From contig OZ037904.1 in the NCBI GenBank assembly GCA_964035575.1, forward strand, positions 372,001 through 436,000: a DNA stretch of 64,000 nt. Reading direction: 5' to 3'. The DNA comes from Rhynchopus sp. YZ270_cl-10. Lineage: Eukaryota; Euglenozoa; Diplonemea; Diplonemida; Diplonemidae. Under the pieces are notes generated by a model. It saw only the letters and a program-made list of their open reading frames with translations. It did no database searches and had not been told where the DNA came from. A program made the position numbers and the translations under genes. Positions 53,902 through 64,000 of the stretch are shown here, one piece after another. The first letter of the stretch is position 1, and every line of letters starts with the position of its first letter.

Positions 53902-55871
53902 TGTGAACTAAGCAGCACCCCCCTCTCAAAAAACCCCCCCACCCTGCCTGCGCTTCTTCTCGCGCCCCTCTCCCCTTTGCTGCGCCTCAGGACTGCACTG
54001 TCAACCACCTTTTAGCTTTTCCACCTACGCAGCAGTTATACGGTTATATGTCCTCTCCTCTCGTGTTTTTTTTTGCGTTTTTTTCTCTCGTTCGCAGGAT
54101 TTCGTTTTCGTACCCTGCTCAGTGCCTATGCGTCGTGTGTGGTGGCGTCCTGAACACCTAAAGGTGCTTTGGATATTTCTCCCCCCCTCTGTGAGTTTCG
54201 GTTTTGAATTTAGGATAATCTTGTTTGGATTTGGGGGGAAAAAAATAGAAACTTAAACACTCACGATAAAACCCATGAGGGTTGTGGTGAAACGCACACC
54301 ACCCTCAACCTGTTTTGGGTGAGGGAGGGTGGGCTCTCGCGGGTTCGTCCCTCAGAACCGCAAAAAGTGTGTTCAAAATGCGTTTATATTTCCTCCTTTC
54401 ATGAGGTGACACAAAAAAAAAAAATCTTTCTTTTACAACCTATGACACTGCTACTATGTTCGGGGGAGACGGGGAGACGGGGTGGCTTCGGGGAGCGGGG
54501 GCGAGGAGTGGGAGCTTGTAGTGCCAGCGGTAACAAAAAAAAGAGAGAGAAAAAGAAAAACTGAAATGTGCCTCTTCGTGTACACATTTAACTGAAAGGT
54601 AAGAAAAAGAGGACGAGATTTTTTTTTTTTTTTTTTTTGATAACTTGTTGGAGTAGTGGAGTTGCCTCGGGTTGTGTTTGCCACAGTTGTGCAATCTCCA
54701 CTGTTTTTTTTTTTTTTTCCCCCAAGCGTCTCAATGGACGTTTATCAGAATACAGCCAAAGAACACTCCTTCCCTTTCTCTCTCTCTCTCATTTGAAACC
54801 GCGCTTCCAACCTCCCTCTCTCTCTCCCCCATTCCCTTGTCCCTCGTTATTTTTGTTTTTTGGTATTTCTTTTTTGGATTTTGGGATTGCCGATAAGGGG
54901 ACTCTTTTTTTTGTCTTTTTTGACAAAAAAATAGAAATTTGGGACAGCAAATACAATTATTGTCTCAAAAAAAAGCAACAAAAAAAAAAAAAAAAAGTAA
55001 ACAACAATATGGGGGGGTTGTGGGGTATGGGGTGGGGGGCGGACTTGGTAAAGTATGTATATCTCCTGGTATTCGGAGAGAAAAAAAAGGGGGGGTTTTG
55101 GTCAAGATGAACTTAAGCTTCACTGTGCTTAGTCACCGTTGAAAAAAAGAGAAAAAAAACTTGAAAAAAAAAGGGAATGGTATCTCACTGTACACGGACA
55201 TATGACAAATAATTATTGGAAAAATTTAAAAACAAAAAAAACAAAAAAACAAAAAAATATGCGATTAAATTCGTGGAACAGTGTAACATTATAATTTTAT
55301 ATCAGAGGGCAGTATTAACTGACTCTTTTAAGGATGATGCTATTTTTTGTGTCTTTGTGGTTAAAGAGCCAAACAAAATAGCAAAATTGGATGAATAACG
55401 TGCGAACACCTCTCTCGGAATGCAGGTACCGTGTCACCAATACCTATTCTGGGGGGGTGACTTAAAAGTTGACTTGAAATACAAAGCCCTTTCGTGAACA
55501 GTGTACCTTTGGTATATGACCGGCTGTACCGGGGGGTGGTGGACCCCAACCATGCAGTCCTGCAATCCATTTCGTGGTTTACATCTGATTAAAAAGATGA
55601 TTGTGCCTCACCCTTTGCACGTCTTTGAAAATATAAGTTGGGAAAATGAAACCTCATCCCTCACAGTGTGGTCACCTCACCTGAAAAATAATAAAAAAAA
55701 ATAACAATAAACATAAACAAAACAGTTCCCGGAGCAGTTGATACTTCATTTTTTTTCACCCCCGTTTTTTCTTGAATTTCATGTCACTTCGTACACGTTT
55801 ACACCCCCCCTAGGAGGTGAGCCTCCAAAAAAAAAAAGGGGGTCTGTGTTGTGTTCAACGAAAATAGTTAG

Positions 55872-56185
55872 CTGTTTACTGGGGGGGGGCGAATAAGAGA
55901 TGTGGCATCTCTTATTAGGCGAACGGACGAGCCAAAAATAAAAAATTTTTTTTGGGGGAAAAAAAGCAAAAACACATTTTCGCCGGAGGCGAAAAAATTT
56001 TTTTGACCACTTTTTTGCCAGACCGGGTAGACAGGGTAAAATTTCAAAATGTTTTTTCAAGATAAAACCCTGTTGCATGCAAAAAAAAAAAAAAAAAATA
56101 CCCCCAAAATCTCAACCTGATCTCTTATTCGGCCCTGATCTCTTATTCACCCCTGATCTCTTATTCGCCCCCCCCCAGTAAACAG
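55872..56185. mobile_element. MITE with about 30-bp inverted ends
   Basis: 314 bp; the left end CTGTTTACTGGGGGGGGGCG continues AATAAGAGAT, and the right end is its complement. The right side has three tandem CCTGATCTCTTATTC units. A TA target inside the palindromic CTGTTTA/TAAACAG (55877-55878, 56179-56180) is possible but not certain. Confidence 0.85.
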
Positions 56186-57201
56186 TTTTCTTTTTAAAAA
56201 AAAAGCGGGGTCTTTGTATCAACTGTTCTTGGGATGTTCTTTTACTTTATTTTTTTTTGATAAATTCGTTGGATTGGGGTAGCTGTCATAATAGAGACAG
56301 TCTCCACCTTTTTTTTGTTGTTTTTGAAAAATTGATGACGTGGAGACGCCTCGCTTTTTTCTCGTGTCTGAACTCCACGCAATTTTTTGATTTTGATATA
56401 TATATATATATTTTTTTTTGCTGGATTAGTGTTGTGCAAACTCCACTTTTCAAGACTTTTTGAAAATAGTGAAAAAATAAACACCTCACCGTACCAACGG
56501 AGAACGCAGGGCAACTGCTTTCCTCCAGGAACCTAAACAAAACTACTACTGACCTGTCCAACCCCATACATCAAACAGGCAAATACCACATAACTCTCGT
56601 GAAAAGGGGGGGAATAAGGGATAGGGAATTTATTTTTTTGGAGACTCCTCCGTTTTTTTTTTCGATTGTCCAAAATGCAGCAATTTTCCTGGTAAAAAAA
56701 TTATTTCATATCCTATCTATTCTACTGAATAGAAGGTATAAAACCCCCCTAAAAAATCACTGGAAAAATGAACATCGTTTTTGTATTTTCTTTTGTGCGG
56801 TTTGCTTTCCAGACCGCGGTTCACTTGGGTGGATTTAAAGTAAAAAAAGAGAGGTTTTTTTTTTTTGTTTGGGTCAAAGAAATGAAGGTAAGCCTTCACT
56901 CAGTAACCTTATTGAAAAAAAAGAAAAAGTTGAAGAAAAGAAGAAGAAGAAAAAAAAAACCAATGAAAACCGCTGAAGATGAATTGAACCTCACGGGAAA
57001 TGCATCGTTCAAGTTTTCAAAAAAAAAAAAAGTTGAAAGTGCAAATGCCTCAGAGAATGCAGGGCACTGACTTAAAAAAGAAAAGTTTTTATAAGACAAA
57101 CCTAAGCTCCACTGTGCTTTAGTTAACCTTGAAACAATGAGGGGATGAACAGAAAGAACACAAAAAAAGCTTGTGGAGCGATTCACACTGAGAAAAAAAA
57201 A

Positions 57202-57242
57202 GTTTATAAGATGATCCTAAGCCTCTCGTGCTTAGTCACCTT
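57202..57242 (+). repeat. R2 family repeat (representative copy)
   Basis: GTTTATAAGATGATCCTAAG, then CCTCTCGTG, then CTTAGTCACCTT: a stem CTAAG/CTTAG closes the CCTCTCGTG loop (58471-58511 and 62705-62746 are close matches). About 20 copies were located in the window, all on the + strand, most preceded by an A-run. Copies not listed elsewhere: 12761-12802, 19214-19254, about 20328-20371 and 30503-30527 (3' half only). Read on the gene strand, the unit is a stem-loop followed by a U-rich tail. Function unknown. Confidence 0.88.
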
Positions 57243-57740
57243 GAAAGAAAAAAAGGGAGGGGAAAGAAAAAATAAATCCATCACCCTCAACGCAACTATC
57301 CCCCCACCTCCTATATGTTCCGCGTTTTGCATAAAAAAAAAATCGTGTAACTATTTAATCATGCTAAAAATACCGCAAAAAAAAAACGAAACCGTCAAAT
57401 GTCTTTGATGTCCTCGAAAAAAGGAGGGGCTATTGTTTTTGTTTAATTCTTTCTACATTCATATCCCATTGCTCACAGCCTTTTTTTTTTTTTGTCCCCA
57501 AAACACATTGTAATGCAAAAAATGGGGGGGGGAAGCTGCTCTGGCAATTTCCACGAATTCCGTATCTCTTCTTTCCCCGCTTTTTTTGAGTAAAATTATC
57601 AAAGAGAACAATTGTTGTATTGACGCGAAATGTGCATATTTAAACGGAATTTTCAGAGGGGGGTTTTTTTGTTTTGTCTTGGGTGATATTCTAACGCTAA
57701 GGTAAACTCCCCACCCTTTTTCATTTTTGATAAATCTGGG

Positions 57741-57816
57741 TTTAACCACCTGATTTTTACTATAGTATAGGCGCGTAAATACGCACCTATAAGCGGGGTA
57801 AAAAGCAGGTGGTTTA
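57741..57816. repeat. Perfect-ended hairpin element
   Basis: Arms TTTAACCACCTG... and ...CAGGTGGTTTA with inner TATAGGCGCGTA / TACGCACCTATA, giving a near-complete foldback. The inner GGCGCGTA and GCGGGGTA motifs match the hairpin at 63341-63398. Confidence 0.8.
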
Positions 57817-58733
57817 AGTGTTGCTGCCATTTCAGGTATTGGCTAGCACCTCTCTGCATTTGCTGTTGTTGTTCTTGCGCACAAATCCTCAGAAAAGCCT
57901 CACTTTTTGGGCACTTCTGTACTCAACATTGGAAGCCTCATCAAGGAAGGTACAAGACGTGGTTTTGTCCTCAACCCTTAACAGCAGCTTTGTTATTTGA
58001 AAAGAAAAACAAAATTTCTTTTTCAATGCCGACTGGTTGAAGGGATCTAGTTTGCAGATTTTTGATTTTTTTTTTTTTTTTTTGGGGGCTTTTTTTTTTT
58101 TTTTTGCAAATCAGTGGAATAATCACTACTTTGTTGCTTTGTGCATTCCTTTTGTTTTGTATTTATTAACATTTTGTTGAAAAAAAAGAGGGGTTCGACA
58201 ATATGCAGATTCTTCCGGGATGCAAGTCCACTGTGCCAATCTCTACTGAAAAAAAAGATCAGGTCTTTTGTTTGTGCGCTCAAAGCCGGGAAAACAAAAA
58301 GGTGAAAAAATGTGTTAAACTGAAGTACGGTTGTTGTGGTTAATTGAGTACTCAAAGAAAACAAGCAAGCTTCTGTTTTTTTCAATCCGTTTTGTTTGCC
58401 CTGCAGCGCTGCCTCCAATCTTTTTAGAATTGACAACAAGTTGTTTTATCAAAAAAAAAAAAAAAAGAAAAGTTTTAGAAGATGATCCTAAGCCTCTCTG
58501 TGCTTAGTCTGATTAGATTACTTAATGTTTTGAACATTGGTTATTCATCAATCTTTTTTTGTTGTATTTCTGTGCTTAGTCACCAAATAAAGAGTAGATT
58601 TTTTAAACCAAAGACGAAGAAGAAGCAGCAGTCTCGCTCTGTACATTGTCGATTTAAAGCATCTAAACATATGCAATAAAATTGAATGCGTATGTTGAAA
58701 TACTTTTAAAAAAAGCAAAAAAAATGGGAAAGG

Positions 58734-58772
58734 CTTTGAAAGATGAATGTACCTGCGTACAAATACATCTGA
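58734..58772 (+). repeat. R3 family repeat with compensatory stem change
   Basis: TTTGAAAGATGAATGTACCT, then GCGTACAAATACATCT. The stem is TGTAC/GTACA where most copies have TGTGC/GCACA: both arms have changed and still pair. Confidence 0.8.
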
Positions 58773-58899
58773 AAAAGAAAACAAAAAAAAATACCGTCTT
58801 TTGAAAAAATATGGACCAGAAATAACATGGACCAGAATAATGATGGACCAGAACAATTATGGACCTTTTGGGATTTTTTTTTTTATGGACCTATTTTTC

Positions 58900-59555
58900 C
58901 AGGGTATTAGGGTGAAAATCCAAAATTCCGGAAAAAACTGGTTTTTCTGGTTTTCTCTCCTGGGTGGCGAAAACTAGTTTTTCCGGCGAAAACCTCCACC
59001 GTTGACGGACACAGTCACCTTTTTCGGGTTTTTCGGGGGTGGGGTCAGTGTCTTATCCAGGAATCCAGATTTCAAGATTGGGAGGTCAGCTTGTTTTTTG
59101 CTCAAAATATTTTTCGGCGCTGCTGACCATTGGGAACATAGGGACGGCATTTTTTTTTGCGGAGCAAAAAAATAATATAAAACGGCGCCGCAGGCGAAAA
59201 ATTTTGAGGGTACGGTGTAAAAATGTAGCTTTTTACACCACAGAGCCACTCAACGAACCCTTTTTTGCGGAGCAAAAAATGAAAAATGGCGCCGCAGGCA
59301 AAAAAAATTCAAGGAACAGCCGTTTCACAAAGGCACTCCCGTGGTTCAACCACGGTTCTACCAGGCGGGGAAAAAATGCAGGGAAAAAAATCGAGTCCGC
59401 CCTAATCTGGGGACGACATTTACAGAAAGGCCTGGTGAAAAGTGTCGGTTTTTTTTCCCCTCCAGATTTCTCTGTTTTTTTTTTTTTTTTTTGAAAACCA
59501 GTTTTTGGAAAAACTGGTTTTCAAAACCAGTTTTTTTAACCACCCTAATACCCTG
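58900..59555. mobile_element. Non-autonomous hAT element nested in another transposon
   Basis: 656 bp with ends CAGGGTATTAGGGTG and CACCCTAATACCCTG and an exact 8-bp duplication TATTTTTC (58892-58899, 59556-59563). Interior carries imperfect repeats (GCGGAGCAAAAAA ... GGCGCCGCAGGC twice) but no transposase. Confidence 0.92.
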
Positions 59556-59573
59556 TATTTTTCTGGTCCGACA

Positions 59574-59748
59574 TATGTGTGGGGTTTTTTTGTACTTGTC
59601 CAGAATTTTGACCGCTTGTGTGGGGAGAAAGCTCGGAATGGGTCTACCGGGCCCACAGATAAGCCGAGATGCCCCGCCAACGTGCGGTACCGAAAGCTCG
59701 GAATGGGTCTGAAAATGGACAAGTTCAAAAAAAAAAAAGCCTAACACA
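59574..59748. mobile_element. Probable second nested insertion
   Basis: Segment with imperfect inverted ends (TGTGTGGGG...GTACTTGTCC and GGACAAGTTC...CCTAACACA). Inside, GAAAGCTCGGAATGGGTCT occurs twice. Related sequence (TGTGGGGAGAAAGCTCGGAA) occurs at 35350-35372. The family is unclear. Confidence 0.55.
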
Positions 59749-60555
59749 GATGGACCAGAAATAACATGGACCAGAACAATGATGGACCAGAACAATTATG
59801 GACTTTTTGGGATTTTTTTTTTTTATGGACCTATTTTTCTGGTCCATAATTTTTCAAAAGACGGTATTATAAAAGATGAACTGAAGCTCCACCTTTGAAA
59901 AGCGTTTTATTGTTTTATTTTATTTTGTGAAAAAAAACTATGATATGGGGCTAACATTGACACCATGTAGAGAACACTATAATGTGAAAACTCCACATTT
60001 TTTTTTTTTTTTGATTTTGACAAAAAAAGGGGGGAAGAGAGAGGAAAGGAAAAACAAAAATAAACCTTCCCCTTTTTTGAGGGGAAGGGTGAAAGGGACA
60101 AAAAAAAAGAGGGGTGAAAGCACTTCTCTGAAGGTTGCTATTATAGTAACGCTCCATCAACAGTGGATATAATGGTTTTTTTTTGTCAAAAAAAAAGGGA
60201 GGGGGGTATCTTATTTACAGAATTCTCCACAAAAAAAAATTTTTCGAAGAACACTCTTCGAAAGCGGAAATGAAGTGGAGAAAGGGTGGACCTTAAAAAT
60301 GGGGGATTTTTATCATTTTTTTGTTGTGTCGACAATCGCCGAGCTTTTTTTTTTTTTTTTCCAACGTCGTTGCAAAATACACCACAAAAACAAAGTTTAT
60401 AAGATGAAACCTGAGCTCCTCTCATACTAATCACCTTGATCACATTTCGTGAAACAAAAACAAAACCTGATACAGATCTCAAAGTTCGAAGATACCAAAT
60501 TTTTTTTGATAAAAATGCGAGATACACATCACATTCGCTGTGGAGAAAAAAAAAG

Positions 60556-60700
60556 TTGACTTGAAAAACAACAGCCCTCTCGTGAACAGTGTACCTTTGG
60601 TACAATGACCGGATGTACCGGATGTACCGGAAGTGGACCTTCCCCCCAACCATGCAGTCCTACAATCCATTTCGTGGTTTACATACAACGAATCCAGCTG
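60556..60700 (+). repeat. R1 family repeat
   Basis: TTGACTTGAAAAACAACAGC, then CCTCTCGTGAACAGTGTACC, CAACCATGCAGTCC and CATTTCGTGGTTTACAT. A short duplication GGATGTACC makes the middle longer than in other copies. Confidence 0.8.
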
Positions 60701-62704
60701 GGGTCTTTGGTTTACTTCCAAAAACCCTCTTTTTTTTGCGAGAAAGAAAAAAAAGTTTTTGGTGTTGAAAGATGATCCAAGCCTCTCGATGCTTAGCCAT
60801 CTAGAAAGTGGTGTTGATAGTGAAGGGAAAAAGGCTTTCTTTAAAGAAACATAAAGGAACGACCCTTGGGTGCTCCAGGAAGGGTCGATATTGACAGGTT
60901 GCTGACCGATTTCCGAAAAGCTCCCAACCCTGTATTATTTTTTGGTTTGTTTTGGAAAATGTCTAAAGTTGAAAAAAGATAAGTTGAAAAGTGCACAAAA
61001 CGCCACACCGTACACCGATGGACGCAGGCACTGAAAAAAAAATATAAGAAAAGAAAGAAAAATAAACACTACCATCAGCAACCCCCTCCCCCTCCAATGT
61101 CCACCTGTCTCTTTACAACAATTCCTGCTCTTATATAGCAAAAGAAATGGTTTGTAAGATGGAATCTAATCGTCACTGTGCTTAGCATTTCTTTAGCATA
61201 CTTGTGGTTGCGACGAAATCGCACCAGAAAGAAAAATTTCAATTCACCATTTCCCCTTTGGTATAACAATACCCATGGCTAGTCTGGAAGAGGGAACGGC
61301 AATACAATAGAATCTGACTTCAGGATATGACAAGAATAAAAAAAGAAAAGAATTTTTTGGCATATTGGCGGAATGTGTGGGGCGAGCTGAACAGCCTCCC
61401 TTTCCCGCTTTACCATCGAGCCTGCTGATGCGCTACCCAGTTTTCTTGAAAATGTGTCCCTTTTTTTTTGCCCATTTTAAAGGGAAAAAGACAAAAGCAA
61501 AACAACAAAAGATTGAATGTGCGTGCCCCTTCTGCACACATCTTTTTTTTTTTTTGTCACTATCGTGCTGGAACACACTGGGTTTGAAGATAGGCTGTCT
61601 TTTTCGTTACAAAGACAGTCGGGGATGATACATTTTGCGTTTGCGGAATAAGGCATTGTATATTGTAAAGAGATGGGGAGGGGAGGGGTTTCTTCTTGGT
61701 AGTGAAAAGAATACAGTAATATGGTTTTGTATGTAGGGTGGAGGGAGAGAAGCGAGAAGCGAGAAAAGGGGAGGGGAGGGGAGGGAGAATAAAAAAAAAA
61801 GGGGGGTTTTTTTTGCTATGAAACCAAACCTTGCAGGTGCTTGGTTTCACACTGGGGGGAAAAAAAAAAAATCAAAATTAATCAACGAAATGTGCCATGA
61901 TCTGTGACACAGACGTCTTGAAAAATAGAATCTGACATCAGGATTTGAACAAATGAAGGAAAGAGCAGTTGGAAGTGCAACTGTTGAATAAAAAGAAAAA
62001 AAAAAGGGGGGGTAAAAAAAAAAAGAAACAACTTTCTTCATTTATCGCTGCAGTGGGTATCGTTGGTAAAAGACGATCTGCAGACACGCACCTTCCGTCG
62101 ATTCTATTTCCTCGTTGCCAATGCTTGACTATGTGGTTAAAAAAAAAAACTAGAAATATTTCGCATGGACAACAGAGACAAAAAAAAAAAGCTTTCAAAA
62201 AAAAAGAAAAGAAAAGAAAATAAACTTGAAAGATGTGCGTACCTCACAGTGCGGGGCACACACACACAAAAAAAATACTGTTGGGGTACATTCAAAGAGC
62301 GTTTCTGATGGGTTTTCGCATATCTAAGGACGCAGCGCAACAATATAAAAACATCAAAAAAAAAAATCGTTTCTTTTTTTTTGAACTTTGGTGATGTATT
62401 AGTGTAGACACATCCGAGGGATGAGCTCCACCATTTTACTTTTTGGAGGGGTGTGGAAAAATTGACAAAAACAACAAATAACAATCAACAGTGAGTCACC
62501 TTGTGTGTGATCTCCCCCCCCCTTCCCCCCCTCCCAAACCCAATACCCAGAGTGTGGCAGTAGATTTCCCTCACTGAGGCAACTACTGGACTGACACAAA
62601 CAAAAAAAAAAACAAAAAAAAAAAAAAACAAGGGGGGAAATGAGGCACGTTCTGATGTGAATTCAAACTACTTTTCATTCAAAGGAGAAAAAAAAAAAGA
62701 AAAA

Positions 62705-62746
62705 GTTTATAAGATGATCCTAAGCCTCTCGTGCTTATGTCACCTT
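62705..62746 (+). repeat. R2 family repeat
   Basis: Same order as the representative at 57202, with a one-base insertion after the stem (CTTATGTCACC). Confidence 0.85.
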
Positions 62747-63340
62747 AATGAAATAAAAGAGGGGGGCATAAGTAAAAAAATGCAGCTATTTGTAGCAAGG
62801 AGCCACCAACCTGTCTTTTGCGGCACGTTTTCTCCTGCTTTGCAACGTGTAAAAATAAGAGAGGAAAAAAAAAGAAAAAAAACAGCAAAAAAGCTAAACA
62901 GCGATATGCATCAAAGTGCAGCTAAAAAAAAGGCAAAAAAGAAAAACTTGCAAGATGAATAGCCACTTTCACATCGAAAAAGGATGTGTGGCTTTAGTCC
63001 TCTTTGCATGGGTAAAAGTATTTCAACATATGCATTCAATAGATAGCATAGGTAAGGGATCAACACAACTGTTCCCATCTTCGGGGGGAGAAAAAAAAAA
63101 GTTAGGAAGATGAACCTAAGCCTCTCGTGCTGAGTCACCTTTTAACGTAGAGCATGGATAGTGGAATTTGCACCAAAAAGAGAAAAACCACATCCCAACA
63201 ATTTTGTCAAAAAAAAAAAAAAAATGAAAGAACGACGAAGGAAGGAGGGGGGAGGGGGGAGGGGGTAAAAAAAAAAAAACACGGTACAGAAACGATCTTT
63301 TTTTTTTTTTTTTTGTGAGAGACACAGACAAACAAACCAC

Positions 63341-63398
63341 CTGATTTGTACCCCGCGTATAGGACCGTCTACGCGCCTATACGCGGGGTACAAATCAG
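63341..63398. repeat. Perfect 23-bp-arm hairpin
   Basis: CTGATTTGTACCCCGCGTAT (then AGG) pairs exactly with its complement around a 12-base loop ACCGTCTACGCG. A relative lies at 57741-57816. Confidence 0.88.
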
Positions 63399-64000
63399 AT
63401 GAAAAACACAACGACAAAAGAAAAAAACAATCGAAGCAACAAAAACGTTTTTCACATTCTCTTTAGGTGATCCTGCGAGGGAGAGAGAGACGAAAAAAAT
63501 AAAAAAGAAAAAAAGGTACACATACTGGTGTGGCTGAAGGGGGGCTGATTCGCACACTTCTTGCGTACTTCTCCGCATTCTTTGCACCTCCATTCCGCCA
63601 CACCACACACAAAACAATACACATGACATGCACATGAACACATTCCTAGCAACGCAATCAGGTTGGGAATTTAAAATACCAAATATTGTTTGGGGAAGAT
63701 TCCCGACTGAAATACGCCACCAACGCATCCACATACATTTGGTAAGATAGGCAAAAAAAAAATCCTAGAGCCTCACAGTGCGCAGAACCCCCAAAAAAAA
63801 AAAAAATCACACACACGCAGATAAATGGTCCGTTTAAAAGACTAATTATTGCGGGAGCAAAAATAAAATAATAAGAGAACCAGTTACCTATCGTAAATCT
63901 CAACCTCTATTTGTAACAAGACGGAGATGAGAGCCGTACCATGTTTGTTTTAAAGGCAATAATGCGGAACACCACAGGAACAGGGAGAAGAGAAAGAAAA

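Larger units (their letters stand above)
58794..59864. mobile_element. TA-flanked DNA element with nested insertions
   Basis: Ends CCGTCTTTTGAAAAAATATG and the complement (CATAATTTTTCAAAAGACGG) with TA on both sides (58792-58793, 59865-59866). Just inside each end is a cluster of ATGGACCAGAA units, with a direct repeat of about 90 bp at 58808-58898 and 59750-59842. A hAT element (58900-59555) and a second insertion (about 59574-59748) lie inside, so the original element was only about 240 bp. Confidence 0.85.
53902..64000. other. 10-kb gene-free stretch of repeats and transposons
   Basis: I see no convincing exon on either strand. Contents: repeat shared with 19288 (about 54283-54415); R5-type copies (54637-54702, 56250-56310, 62381-62434); R2 copies (55101-55140, about 56880-56911, 57084-57130, 57202-57242, 58471-58511, 60394-60435, 60760-60802, 61149-61190, 62705-62746, 63101-63141); R1 copies (55466-55592, 60556-60700); R3 copies (58734-58772, 61507-61543, about 62224-62262); R4 copies (about 57031-57070, 60981-61033); MITE (55872-56185); hairpins (57741-57816, 63341-63398); nested transposons (58794-59864). 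The promoter or leader side of the Atg18 gene must lie in the first few hundred bases. Confidence 0.6.

Noticed and set aside
36552-63141. Hammerhead or C/D-box snoRNA identity for the hairpin repeats
   Set aside because: No CUGAUGA/GAAA hammerhead core and no consistent C and D boxes; GATGA alone is not enough.

Overview
The window is nuclear DNA of a eukaryotic protist. Protein-coding genes carry spliceosomal GT-AG introns (donors GTATGT, GTATGC, GTATGG, GTATAA, GTACAC or GTGTGT), and the standard genetic code fits, since TAA, TAG and TGA all end genes. Every convincing host gene lies on the minus strand, so about 54 kb reads as one directional gene cluster. This layout, a kinetoplastid-style adenylate cyclase, a bacterial/organellar-type MetRS and an RHS-like NTPase-nuclease point to Euglenozoa. 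Because of the introns and the dense repeats, a diplonemid-like organism is my best guess (about 0.5). The organism is inferred, not shown.

Genes from left to right, all minus: the 5' part of a ubiquitin-like-fold protein cut by the window edge (1-230); centrin, two exons (1809-2761); an RHS/Crinkler-like protein with a duplicated P-loop NTPase module and a PD-(D/E)XK-type end (4035-7451); a protein with an SRI-like RNA polymerase II-binding domain and a polyQ tract (7999-9178, 5' end not found); a five-exon type I membrane protein with nine extracellular modules (13415-18572); a helical scaffold-like protein with poly-Lys tracts (24045-26945); a secreted GH79 heparanase-like protein lacking the usual acid/base Glu (28886-30349); a coiled coil-nuclease-SAP protein (30873-32522); a ubiquitin-like protein ending in a CaaX box (33358-34047); a membrane adenylate cyclase with a second degenerate cyclase domain (41243-43309); a ubiquitin-like + BspA-type LRR protein (43751-44944); methionyl-tRNA synthetase (45427-47241); a small secreted protein (48114-48533); and a PROPPIN/Atg18-WIPI autophagy protein in at least four exons (51940-53901).

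The rest is repeat-rich non-coding DNA with long A, T, C and G runs. I see at least four non-autonomous hAT elements with exact 8-bp target duplications (806-1103, 3023-3320, 50103-50862, 58900-59555), a 2.4-kb DNA transposon with 336-bp nearly identical inverted repeats and its own + strand coding region (20452-22835), and several TA- or CTAG-flanked MITEs and perfect hairpins.

The most unusual content is a group of dispersed 40-150-bp repeat families that share a core near CCTCTCGTG. In two families this core sits in a short stem whose arms change together between copies, which suggests conserved RNA structure. Nearly all copies face opposite to the genes, with an A-run at the + strand 5' side. 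Two stretches, 34.05-41.24 kb and 53.9-64 kb, contain only such repeats and transposons.
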